Origin: Methanosarcinales archaeon
GTDB lineage: Archaea; Nanobdellota; Nanobdellia; Woesearchaeales; CG1-02-33-12
Direction of reading: 5' to 3'
NCBI GenBank assembly: GCA_017610505.1
Contig: JAFCBX010000003.1
Span: 1-19,320, forward strand
DNA: 19,320 nucleotides
In this document: positions 13,624 through 19,320 of the stretch, in pieces
Position numbering within the stretch: position 1 is the stretch's first letter
Layout of the letters: every line of letters begins with the position of its first letter
Notes under the pieces: generated by a model
The model's input: only the letters and a program-made list of their open reading frames with translations
Told to the model about the DNA's origin: nothing
The model's database searches: none
Program-made: the position numbers and the translations under genes

Positions 13624-14859
13624 TCAGTCCAGAAGCCATTTTAGCAAAGGAATAAACTCTATGCCGCCCTTTTTCCCTTCAAAATCTTTAGTAATAATAC
13701 AGCCCTTTTTTAGGCTGTATTTTTTCATAAACTTTGTAATTGGCTTTGTATCTGCTTTGTTGCTGTACTTTATTTCAACTGGCAGGATTATTTTTTTATC
13801 AAGGATTATATCAACTTCATCCTTTTGGGGTGTTCTCCAGAAAAAATTAGCATCTGCATGCAGGACACAAATGTTTTCAACTATTTTTGAAATGTAAGTT
13901 TCATCCTGCCTGTAGGAAATTCCAAGGCAGGAAAATGTTAAGTAATACTTTTTTAGCTTTTTTTCAGTTGTTGACCTGTTCTTTGAATAATTATAAAGTT
14001 TTTTTATAAGCTGCGCTGTTTCAAGATAGAATAAATACTTGGATATGGTTTGTCTTGTAATCCCAAGCTCTCTGGAAAGATTGCTTATTTCAATAATCAT
14101 GCCCGGATTGTCAATAATTATATTTAGTATAGAACGAATTATGGATGGGTCTTCTATTTTAAATGTCTGGGGGATATCCATAAAAACTGCTTTTTCAATT
14201 ATACCCTCATTTATATATCTCCTTATTATTTGTGCATCATCCTCTCCTGTTAGTTCAGGAAACCCACCTATCCTGAGATAATGCTTAAATGCCGCCCTTA
14301 TTTCTTTTTGATAAAGGAGATAATTTTCCTTGATTCCCTTAAAGAACAGATATTCTCTGAAGCTTAGAGGGTTTAAGCTAAATTCAAATATTCTTCCTGC
14401 AAGGGTTTCCTTTGTTTTTCTTATTACAAACAGTGATTCAGAACCTGACACAAATATCTTAACTTTTTTATTGTCATATATTCTTTTTATCTTATTGCTC
14501 CAATTATTAACTTTCTGAATTTCATCAAAGAAAATGAACCTCGGGGGCTGGTTATTGATTTCTGTGTGTGCATCTATTATTCCTTCCAATTCCTGCTCTT
14601 CAAAATCATCAAATGAAAAATAAAGTATATCCTTTGGATTATTCTTTAGAAGAAGCTTCTTTATGATCCCATAAAAAAGGGTTGTTTTTCCAACTCTCCT
14701 TAGTCCTGAAACAGCTATTATTTGTTTTTTTGGTATATACTTATTAATTTCATTCATTAAGTCTCTTTTTTTTACTTCTACTTTTATCTCTCCTGATTTC
14801 CACCAGGGATTGGATTCAACCAGTGCATTTGATAATTTTTGGTTCATTTTGATTAACAT
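13624..14859 (-). CDS. AAA_14/DUF4143 family ATPase with PD-(D/E)xK-like C-terminus
   Basis: This 411-residue ATPase belongs to a family abundant in archaea. The AAA_14 domain has Walker A SGLRRVGKTT (51-60), Walker B FIFFDEIQKV (108-117), sensor VSGSES (137-142) and the arginine-finger-like LAGRIFEF. A winged-helix-like stretch follows (ISNLSRELGITRQTISKYL). The DUF4143 end reads EVDIILD...ILPVEIKYS, the D-x(n)-E-x-K arrangement of restriction-type nucleases. The cellular role of the family is unsettled; mobile or selfish behaviour and defence have been suggested. The start is ATG 14859, with ATG 14847 as an alternative; neither has a clear ribosome binding site. It has its own TATA box and is the only long gene between two 17-bp direct repeats, which suggests it entered as a unit. 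Confidence 0.9.
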   Translation of the reverse strand: MLIKMNQKLSNALVESNPWWKSGEIKVEVKKRDLMNEINKYIPKKQIIAVSGLRRVGKTTLFYGIIKKLLLKNNPKDILYFSFDDFEEQELEGIIDAHTEINNQPPRFIFFDEIQKVNNWSNKIKRIYDNKKVKIFVSGSESLFVIRKTKETLAGRIFEFSLNPLSFREYLFFKGIKENYLLYQKEIRAAFKHYLRIGGFPELTGEDDAQIIRRYINEGIIEKAVFMDIPQTFKIEDPSIIRSILNIIIDNPGMIIEISNLSRELGITRQTISKYLFYLETAQLIKKLYNYSKNRSTTEKKLKKYYLTFSCLGISYRQDETYISKIVENICVLHADANFFWRTPQKDEVDIILDKKIILPVEIKYSNKADTKPITKFMKKYSLKKGCIITKDFEGKKGGIEFIPLLKWLLD

Positions 14860-14892
14860 ATAATTAATTTTATGTTAATTAGACATAACTAA

Positions 14893-14906
14893 TATTTAAA
14901 TCTTGC
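14893..14906 (-). promoter_or_regulatory. TATA box of the ATPase gene
   Basis: On the minus strand a purine-rich GCAAGA precedes TTTAAATA (14900-14893). Transcription would begin near 14871, about 12 nt before the ATG at 14859. The box resembles the one in front of the Lrp gene. Confidence 0.65.
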
Positions 14907-14983
14907 TGTTTTTGGCATTGTTATCTTAGTAAATTAGTTTATTTTTATGCTTTGCCTGACTTTTCCATTGGTTTTTTCAGAAT

Positions 14984-15000
14984 TAGCGAATGAATTTCGG
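14984..15000. repeat. 17-bp direct repeat, right copy
   Basis: This copy matches 13586-13602 exactly and in the same orientation. It lies 125 bp upstream of the ATPase start in the 204-bp gap before the MNT gene. With the left copy it bounds a segment of about 1.4 kb. Confidence 0.85.
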
Positions 15001-15021
15001 GAAATAATAATCTTAAGAATT

Positions 15022-15028
15022 AAAAAAA
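15022..15028 (-). terminator. T-tract terminator after the HEPN/MNT genes
   Basis: On the minus strand a run of seven T (GATTTTTTTAATTC) lies 36 nt past the MNT stop codon at 15064. U-rich tracts of this kind end transcripts in archaea. No strong hairpin precedes it. Confidence 0.45.
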
Positions 15029-15063
15029 TCACATTTAGTTCCCTAAAGCTGTATTAAAGGAAG

Positions 15064-15936
15064 TTATCCTGATGCAGTATCCTTACATATCCTGCTGTAT
15101 TCAAGTATTTTCTCTTTAGATAATTTTTTCTTTTTAAGCAGATATTCAATAATCAATGCTATTTTTTTGTTAAATGGCCTAACCTGCCCTGCAATGTCAT
15201 ACTTTGTTTTTGGGGTTATCCTGTTTTTAAGAAGGATTATCCTTGCAGCCTGCAAGGCAAGATAAAGCAGCTCTTCTCTTGCCTTTATTTCATCTGTTTT
15301 TAATAAAGTATATATCCTTTCCTCCAGCCTCTCGCAGTACTTTATCTTTTCCTGGACAATCTCCTGTGAAAAAATAGGCAGTGGGCTCTCAAAGAATTTA
15401 ATAAAATAATTATTATCATAAACAATCTTTCCAAAAAGCAGGGCTGAAATTATAAAGTCATCCCCCTTAAGGTATTTTTCTTTTAATTCAGTATGAGAGA
15501 GCAAAATTATATTAGAATTTTCAAAAGCAGGGATTTCATTATTTTCACCAACAACAAGAAAATCAATGTCGCTTTCTTTCCTGTATTTATTTGAGGCAGC
15601 AGAGCCAACAAGAACAATTGCCCCGGGCTTTATTTCAAAAATTAGTTTATTGGCTATATTAAAGATATTGTCCTCCAACTTTTTGTCCATGGAATTCAGA
15701 TAGTCAGAGTCAAACAGGAGCTTTAACCTCTTGCAGAACAAACAGCTAAAATCCAGCTTGTATTTTTTCCCAGAAATAGAGAGTAGCCCTCTTTTTTCAA
15801 ACTTTTCTATTATCCTATAAATCCAATTTCTGGATATCCTGGTTTTTTCACTAATTTCTGCTATAGAAAAATAGCCAAAAGGATTTTCACAAAAATTCCT
15901 CAATACCTTTATTTCTGATTCTTTTTCAATTATCAT
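15064..15936 (-). CDS. MNT-type nucleotidyltransferase with N-terminal HTH (antitoxin-like)
   Basis: This 290-residue protein starts with a winged helix-turn-helix (about 5-60; FSIAEISEKTRISRNWIYRIIEKFEKRGLL). A minimal nucleotidyltransferase domain of the Pol-beta superfamily follows, with GSAASNKYRKESDID (111-125): the GS motif and the D-x-D metal pair. The long helical C-terminus (about 190-290) is rich in Leu, Lys and Glu. MNT proteins act as antitoxins to HEPN RNases, in some systems by adding AMP to the toxin. Here the added HTH suggests it also binds the operator upstream of the operon. The start ATG 15936 overlaps the HEPN stop by 11 nt. At 290 residues it is longer than stand-alone MNTs of about 100-150 residues because of the HTH and helical tail. 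Confidence 0.85.
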   Translation of the reverse strand: MIIEKESEIKVLRNFCENPFGYFSIAEISEKTRISRNWIYRIIEKFEKRGLLSISGKKYKLDFSCLFCKRLKLLFDSDYLNSMDKKLEDNIFNIANKLIFEIKPGAIVLVGSAASNKYRKESDIDFLVVGENNEIPAFENSNIILLSHTELKEKYLKGDDFIISALLFGKIVYDNNYFIKFFESPLPIFSQEIVQEKIKYCERLEERIYTLLKTDEIKAREELLYLALQAARIILLKNRITPKTKYDIAGQVRPFNKKIALIIEYLLKKKKLSKEKILEYSRICKDTASG

Positions 15937-16342
15937 CTAATACCTCTTTCTTAATCAAAATCCTTTCAACCTCTTTTTTTAGCTCCTGAATTTCTTTAAG
16001 AAAATTTAGCACGTCTTCCCTTGTATAACTCTTAGGAATTGAAGTATAAGGGTGAAATTCTGCCACAAGCCTGTACTTAGCAAGAGTTTCAAAGGTCTTA
16101 GAATAATCCTTTTTTAATTTTTCCTGAATAAAATAATCTTTCAATATGTATGTTTTTTCTTTATGGTCTTTCAGGTAAAACCCATTAACTGAAACTTTCA
16201 GGGCATTAATGAGATTTTCTGCAGCCAGCCACATAAAGTATAATGCCTCATCAAGTTTCTCCTCTTCCAAAAACCTCTTTACTTCTTCAAGCTGGCTGTT
16301 TATTTTTTCCCAGTTTTGCCTTAATTCTTCATTTTTTATCAC
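15926..16342 (-). CDS. HEPN domain protein (toxin-like RNase partner of MNT)
   Basis: This 138-residue all-helical protein has YFMWLAAENLINALKVSVNG (35-54), the usual HEPN second helix. The catalytic motif is R91-x5-H97 (RLVAEFH), which fits the R-x4-6-H signature of HEPN RNases. The start is GTG 16342, chosen because AAAGGTGAT lies 6 nt upstream. It is translationally coupled to the MNT gene, the standard order for HEPN/MNT toxin-antitoxin pairs. It has its own promoter and a palindromic operator over the predicted transcription start. An intact R-x5-H motif implies an active or activatable toxin. HEPN/MNT pairs in DPANN-like genomes may also act in phage defence, but the sequence does not decide this. 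Confidence 0.85.
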   Translation of the reverse strand: MIKNEELRQNWEKINSQLEEVKRFLEEEKLDEALYFMWLAAENLINALKVSVNGFYLKDHKEKTYILKDYFIQEKLKKDYSKTFETLAKYRLVAEFHPYTSIPKSYTREDVLNFLKEIQELKKEVERILIKKEVLDDN

Positions 16343-16367
16343 GCCTAAATCACCTTTAGTTTACATT

Positions 16368-16395
16368 TTGTTAATTCTACTTAACAAGTTGTTAA
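16368..16395. promoter_or_regulatory. Operator of the HEPN/MNT operon
   Basis: TTAACAA (16381-16387), one G, then TTGTTAA (16389-16395) form a perfect 15-bp palindrome. A third half-site, TTGTTAA, lies at 16368-16374, 21 bp (two helical turns) from the matching half. The palindrome fills the space between the TATA box and the predicted start, where a bound repressor would block transcription. The HTH of the MNT protein is the obvious candidate binder. Confidence 0.6.
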
Positions 16396-16401
16396 CTATA
16401 C

Positions 16402-16416
16402 TTTATAAATCTTTCG
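16402..16416 (-). promoter_or_regulatory. Archaeal promoter (BRE + TATA) of HEPN/MNT
   Basis: On the minus strand CGAAAGA (16416-16410) runs into TTTATAAA (16409-16402), nearly the same 13-base core as at the Lrp promoter. The start is predicted near 16380, giving a leader of about 37 nt with a strong ribosome binding site. Confidence 0.72.
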
Positions 16417-16620
16417 ATTTTAAACTATTTTAATAATGTTGGGTTAGAAAAATCGCGAAGTGAAATAAGGGCCTATTATTCATCTTTATGATATAGCGCA
16501 ATGTTATTGGTCTTAGCAAAAAAAGCTCAAAACTAAAGAAAAATTATCTACTAAAAGTGTATAATTATATACTAAAGGTGGAGGACATATTAACTAATTT
16601 ACAAGATAAAAACAAAAATC
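16417..16620. other. Non-coding part of the 321-bp divergent gap between HEPN and the epimerase
   Basis: No credible gene is seen on either strand. Contents are an AT-rich stretch, a GCGAAGTGAAATAAGGGCC segment near 16454-16472, a 15-bp imperfect direct repeat (16545-16559 and 16566-16580, 13 of 15 identical, 21 bp apart), and a ribosome-binding-site-like AAAGGTGGAGG (16574-16584) with no start codon behind it. Confidence 0.6.
16545..16580 (+). repeat. 21-bp-phased direct repeat upstream of the epimerase promoter
   Basis: TATCTACTAAAAGTG (16545-16559) and TATATACTAAAGGTG (16566-16580) differ at two of 15 positions and are offset by 21 bp, two turns of the helix. They end 40 bp before the TATA box at 16621, a position suitable for an activator. 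No matching regulator is encoded in the window with certainty. Confidence 0.45.
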
Positions 16621-16628
16621 TTATATAA
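16621..16628 (+). promoter_or_regulatory. TATA box of the epimerase gene
   Basis: TTATATAA is preceded by AAAAATC. The start is predicted near 16651, so the leader begins just before GGAGG (16653-16657), which lies 6 nt before the ATG at 16664. Confidence 0.55.
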
Positions 16629-16663
16629 TTATTAACTTTCCCTTTTGTTATTGGAGGCAAAAC

Positions 16664-17632
16664 ATGAAAATACTGGTAACAGGGGGTGCAGGCTTCATCG
16701 GAAGTTATATAGCAGAAGAGTTTGTGAAACAGGGAGCTGATGTAGTGGTTATAGACAATGAGTTCAGTGGATTTAAGTCCAATCTGGACAGTATATATAA
16801 GCACACAGACAAAGGCAGCTTAAAATATATTAAGGCAGATATCTGCGATGATGTGCTTAACTCAATATTTAAGGAACACTCACCAATAGATCTCATATTT
16901 CATGAGGCAGCAGTTGTCTCTGTGCCTATGTCTGTTAAAGAGCCTTACAGAAGTTTCAAAAATAATGTAATGGGAACACTTAATGTTCTTTTGTATGCTA
17001 AAGAAAACAAAGTAGGAAGGGTTATTTTTGCTTCAAGTTCCTCTGTTTATGGAGATGAAAAAACACCTCTTAAAAAAGAAGAGAAAATTGGCAAAACACT
17101 TTCTCCTTATGCTCTTACAAAGAATACCTGTGAAGAGATGATGAGGCAGTTTTATGAGTTATATGGCCTTGAGACTGTTTCACTTCGTTATTTTAATGTT
17201 TTTGGACCAAGGCAGAATTCAAATAAACCATATGCAGCTGTTATACCAATATTTATTAATAGGATGCTTAAGGATGAGAGGCCTCAAATCTTTGGAGACG
17301 GAAAGCAATCAAGGGACTTTACATTTGTGGAGAATGTTGTTGATGGAAACCTGCTTTTCGCAAAACTGCCCGCAGAAAAAGTATGTGGAAAGGTATTTAA
17401 TCTTTCATGCGGCAAAAGCATTTATGTGAATGATTTAGTCAATGAACTAAACAAACTCATGGGAAAGAACATAAAACCAGAATATCTTCCAGAGAGAAAG
17501 GGGGATGTAAGGGACTCATGTGCAGACATATCAAAGGCAAGGAAACTGGGATTTAAGCCAAAAGTATCATTCTCCGAGGGTTTAAAGATAACCTTGGAAT
17601 ACTATCGTAAGAAACTAAATAAAAATCATTAA
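16664..17632 (+). CDS. NAD-dependent UDP-hexose(NAc)/uronate 4-epimerase (WbpP/TviC-like SDR)
   Basis: This 322-residue extended SDR has the NAD motif TGGAGFIG (6-13), IDNEFSG (30-36), HEAAVVSVPMSV (80-91), SSSSVYG (124-130) and the catalytic Y149-x3-K153 (YALTK). SLRYFNVFGPRQ and FGDGKQSRDFTFVENVV follow. These motifs match the UDP-GlcNAc 4-epimerase and UDP-GlcNAcA 4-epimerase group (WbpP, Gne, TviC). The gene directly downstream is a UDP-HexNAc dehydrogenase, so the pair probably makes UDP-GalNAcA as in Vi antigen synthesis. GGAGG precedes the ATG by 6 nt. Its first codons closely resemble those of galE at 12297, reflecting common ancestry. Whether the natural substrate is the neutral or the acidic sugar cannot be told from the sequence; dTDP-glucose 4,6-dehydratase activity is unlikely. 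Confidence 0.88.
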   Translation: MKILVTGGAGFIGSYIAEEFVKQGADVVVIDNEFSGFKSNLDSIYKHTDKGSLKYIKADICDDVLNSIFKEHSPIDLIFHEAAVVSVPMSVKEPYRSFKNNVMGTLNVLLYAKENKVGRVIFASSSSVYGDEKTPLKKEEKIGKTLSPYALTKNTCEEMMRQFYELYGLETVSLRYFNVFGPRQNSNKPYAAVIPIFINRMLKDERPQIFGDGKQSRDFTFVENVVDGNLLFAKLPAEKVCGKVFNLSCGKSIYVNDLVNELNKLMGKNIKPEYLPERKGDVRDSCADISKARKLGFKPKVSFSEGLKITLEYYRKKLNKNH

Positions 17633-17633
17633 C

Positions 17634-17643
17634 TTTATAAATA
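17634..17643 (+). promoter_or_regulatory. TATA box for a leaderless dehydrogenase transcript
   Basis: TTTATAAATA begins 2 nt after the epimerase stop. The predicted start, about 26 nt from the box centre, coincides with the dehydrogenase ATG at 17665. No ribosome binding site precedes that ATG, which fits a leaderless mRNA. Confidence 0.6.
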
Positions 17644-17664
17644 TGCCCTATATTTTTATGATTT

Positions 17665-18945
17665 ATGTTAAATAAAACTGTTTGTATTGTGGGACTTGGT
17701 TATGTTGGTCTTCCACTGGCTGTAGCATTTGGTAAAATAAAAAAAACAATTGGTTTTGATATAAACAAAAAAAAGATTACTGAACTAAAACAAGGCCATG
17801 ATTCAATGGGAGAGGTTTCTACTGAAGATTTAAAATCAGAAAATATTATTTATACATTAAACCCTTCTGACATAGGAAATGCTGACTTTATAATTGTTGC
17901 AGTTCCTACACCTATAGATAAGCATAACAACCCTGACCTGACTTTGGTTAAAAAGGCATCTGAAACAGTTGGAAAAAACATGAAGAAAGGAAGCATCATT
18001 GTATATGAAAGCACTGTTTACCCTGGGGTTACAGAGGATATCTGCAAACCTATCCTTGAGAATATGTCAGGCCTTAAATGCGGAGCTGACTTCAAGGTGG
18101 GTTATAGCTCTGAAAGAATTAATCCTGGAGATAAAAAACATACAGTTAAAGATATAATAAAGGTTGTCTCTGGAATAGATAAGGAAACTCTTGATACAGT
18201 TGCAGAGGTGTATGGGACAATTGTTGGGGCAGGCATTTATAAGGCTCCAAGCATAAAAGTAGCAGAGGCATCAAAAGTTATAGAAAACATCCAGCGCGAT
18301 ATAAATATAGCCCTGATGAATGAGCTTGCAATTATCTTCGGAAAGCTTGGAATAAACACCCTGGATGTTATTGAAGCTGCTTCTACAAAATGGAATTTTC
18401 ATAAATATACCCCTGGATTGGTCGGAGGCCATTGCATAGGTGTTGACCCTTACTACATGCTTTACAAGGCAGAAGAGGTAGGATACCATCCACAGATAAT
18501 AACTGCAGGAAGAAAGATAAATGATAATATGCACAAATATGTAGTAGAGCTTGTGCTAAAGGACTTAATAAAGAAAGGAACACCAGTAAAGGATTCAAGC
18601 ATAACAATACTAGGCCTTACTTTCAAGGAAAATATTAGTGATATGAGAAACTCAAGGGTTAAACATCTCATTAAGGAACTTGGAGAATATGGAATTAAGC
18701 CAGTTGCACATGACCCATTACTAAGCAATGGAAAAGTTGAAAGAGAGTTTGGTATTAAGAATATACTATTTGAGGGACTAAACTATTCTGAAATAGTGAT
18801 TATTGCATCACCTCACAATCAGTTTTTTACAGAGAAATATCAAAAATATTTTAAGAAACTAGCTAAGAAAAAAACTTACTTAATTGATATAAAGGGTGCT
18901 TTTAGGGGTAAAATTCCAGAAGGAATTATCTATCAAACCCTTTAA
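17665..18945 (+). CDS. UDP-N-acetylhexosamine 6-dehydrogenase (WbpO/TviB-like)
   Basis: This 426-residue enzyme of the UDP-glucose/GDP-mannose dehydrogenase family oxidises C6 of a UDP-HexNAc to the uronic acid with two NAD+. The order is N-terminal NAD domain with CIVGLGYVGLPLA (7-19) and AVPTP; VYESTVYPGVTE (113-124); SSERINPGD (148-156); central helix with KVIENIQRDINIALMNE; catalytic KWNFHKYTPGLVGGHCIGVDPYY with Cys257; and a C-terminal domain starting LGLTFKENISDMRNS. The KWNF...GGHCIGVDPYY form is characteristic of WbpO/TviB/VipA enzymes that make UDP-GlcNAcA or UDP-GalNAcA, rather than of Ugd. It lies 32 nt after its epimerase partner but seems to have its own leaderless promoter. The product would give the surface polymer further negative charge. 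Confidence 0.93.
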   Translation: MLNKTVCIVGLGYVGLPLAVAFGKIKKTIGFDINKKKITELKQGHDSMGEVSTEDLKSENIIYTLNPSDIGNADFIIVAVPTPIDKHNNPDLTLVKKASETVGKNMKKGSIIVYESTVYPGVTEDICKPILENMSGLKCGADFKVGYSSERINPGDKKHTVKDIIKVVSGIDKETLDTVAEVYGTIVGAGIYKAPSIKVAEASKVIENIQRDINIALMNELAIIFGKLGINTLDVIEAASTKWNFHKYTPGLVGGHCIGVDPYYMLYKAEEVGYHPQIITAGRKINDNMHKYVVELVLKDLIKKGTPVKDSSITILGLTFKENISDMRNSRVKHLIKELGEYGIKPVAHDPLLSNGKVEREFGIKNILFEGLNYSEIVIIASPHNQFFTEKYQKYFKKLAKKKTYLIDIKGAFRGKIPEGIIYQTL

Positions 18946-18952
18946 CAGGGCT

Positions 18953-18960
18953 TATTTAAT
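18953..18960 (+). promoter_or_regulatory. Weak TATA-like box before the GT2 gene
   Basis: TATTTAAT lies 32-39 nt before the ATG at 18992, a spacing that would give a short leader containing GGGGGT. The match is weak, and read-through from the dehydrogenase gene is equally possible. Confidence 0.3.
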
Positions 18961-18991
18961 ATTTTAAAACTATACACCGGGGGTTTAGTGA

Positions 18992-19320
18992 ATGAAACTA
19001 TCAATTGTCATACCAGCATACAATGAGGAAGAAACCATAACAAAGGTAATTAGAGATGCTCATAATGTTATGAAGAACAGCGGAATTTCTTATGAGATAA
19101 TTGTTGTAAATGATGGCTCAAAAGACAATACAGGGGCATTAGCAAGGAAAGAGGATGTTGTTTTAATAAATCACCCTTATAACCAGGGATATGGGGCTTC
19201 ATTGAAGACAGGCATAAGAAATTCAAAGTCAAAATATGTTTTGATAATGGATGGCGATGACCAGCATTACCCAGATGATATATTGAGGATCTTTGAAAAG
19301 GCAAAGGATTATGAGATGGT
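18992..19320 (+). CDS. GT2 family glycosyltransferase (dolichol-phosphate-sugar synthase-like), 3' end cut
   Basis: From ATG 18992 the frame is open to the window edge, giving 109 residues. Motifs of a GT-A fold family 2 transferase appear in order: IVIPAYNEEETI (5-16), IIVVNDGSKDNTG (about 37-49), HPYNQGYGASLKTGI, and the metal-binding DGDDQHYPDDI. NQGYGASLKTG and the D-x-D-Q-H-P-D block are typical of DPM1-like enzymes that move sugar from a nucleotide donor to dolichyl phosphate, and of related archaeal AglJ/AglD-type proteins. The ribosome binding site is GGGGGT about 8 nt upstream. Its place after the UDP-HexNAc uronate genes suggests it starts a lipid-linked glycan, which the Wzx-type protein could flip. 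Any membrane segments would lie beyond the edge. Confidence 0.88.
   Translation, partial: MKLSIVIPAYNEEETITKVIRDAHNVMKNSGISYEIIVVNDGSKDNTGALARKEDVVLINHPYNQGYGASLKTGIRNSKSKYVLIMDGDDQHYPDDILRIFEKAKDYEM

Noticed and set aside
16450..16475. Third copy of the TAGCGAATGAATTTCGG repeat
   Set aside because: GCGAAGTGAAATAAGGG resembles it only loosely, with an indel and several mismatches, so chance similarity is likely.
16480..16510. C/D box small RNA suggested by a TATGATAT string
   Set aside because: There is no matching D box at a suitable distance and no second C'/D' pair.
16565..16804. 79-residue minus-strand frame over the epimerase promoter and 5' end
   Set aside because: It overlaps the conserved NAD-binding region and the TATA and ribosome binding sites of the epimerase. 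The translation is Tyr/Ser/Leu-rich with no recognisable domain.
1..19320. CRISPR array, tRNA or rRNA genes, insertion sequence transposase
   Set aside because: I found no regularly spaced repeats, no cloverleaf-like gene, no rRNA segment and no transposase or integrase frame in the window.

Overview
The window looks like part of an AT-rich archaeal genome. The control signals support this: TTTAAATA or TTTATAAA TATA boxes preceded by BRE-like purine-rich elements, GGTGA/GGAGG ribosome binding sites, at least one apparently leaderless gene, and no recognisable bacterial -35/-10 pairs. Very tight gene packing with many ATGA stop/start overlaps, a HEPN/MNT module and an AAA_14/DUF4143 ATPase would fit a DPANN-type archaeon such as a woesearchaeote. 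That lineage is inference; no rRNA or marker gene is present.

Region 1 (1-6236, minus strand) is one long operon for nonulosonic (sialic acid-like) sugars. Read from its promoter at about 6230 it runs: Lrp/AsnC regulator, divergent NeuB-like synthase, SpsF-type cytidylyltransferase, canonical NeuB, NeuC, WbqC-family protein, PIG-L/LmbE de-N-acetylase, then a Rossmann-type protein cut off by the window edge. NeuC should make the hexosamine, NeuB condenses it with phosphoenolpyruvate, and SpsF activates the product as the CMP-sugar. PIG-L and WbqC probably change the N-substituent. No 4,6-dehydratase or aminotransferase is present, so either the product is N-acetylneuraminate-like or those steps are encoded elsewhere.

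Region 2 (6310-12252, minus) is an export and modification operon: Wzx-type flippase, SGNH hydrolase, two SAM methyltransferases, a ParB/sulfiredoxin-fold protein of unknown role, and a GT-B transferase. The transferase gene lies directly upstream of the sialic acid operon and could be the enzyme that uses its CMP-sugar. This block is visibly more AT-rich than the epimerase gene beside it.

Region 3 (12245-13286, plus) is a divergently transcribed UDP-glucose 4-epimerase (galE).

Region 4 (13341-16416, minus) is a small accessory island: a HEPN/MNT toxin-antitoxin-like pair with a good palindromic operator, an AAA_14/DUF4143 ATPase bracketed by 17-bp direct repeats, and a small basic orphan protein.

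Region 5 (16621-19320, plus) returns to surface sugars. It holds a UDP-GlcNAc/GalNAc 4-epimerase-like enzyme, a UDP-HexNAc 6-dehydrogenase (the pair resembles TviC/TviB of Vi antigen synthesis), and the start of a dolichol-phosphate-type GT2 glycosyltransferase. Together the window is a cell-surface glycan locus (acidic sugars, flippase, transferases, methylation) interrupted by a defence or toxin-antitoxin island.
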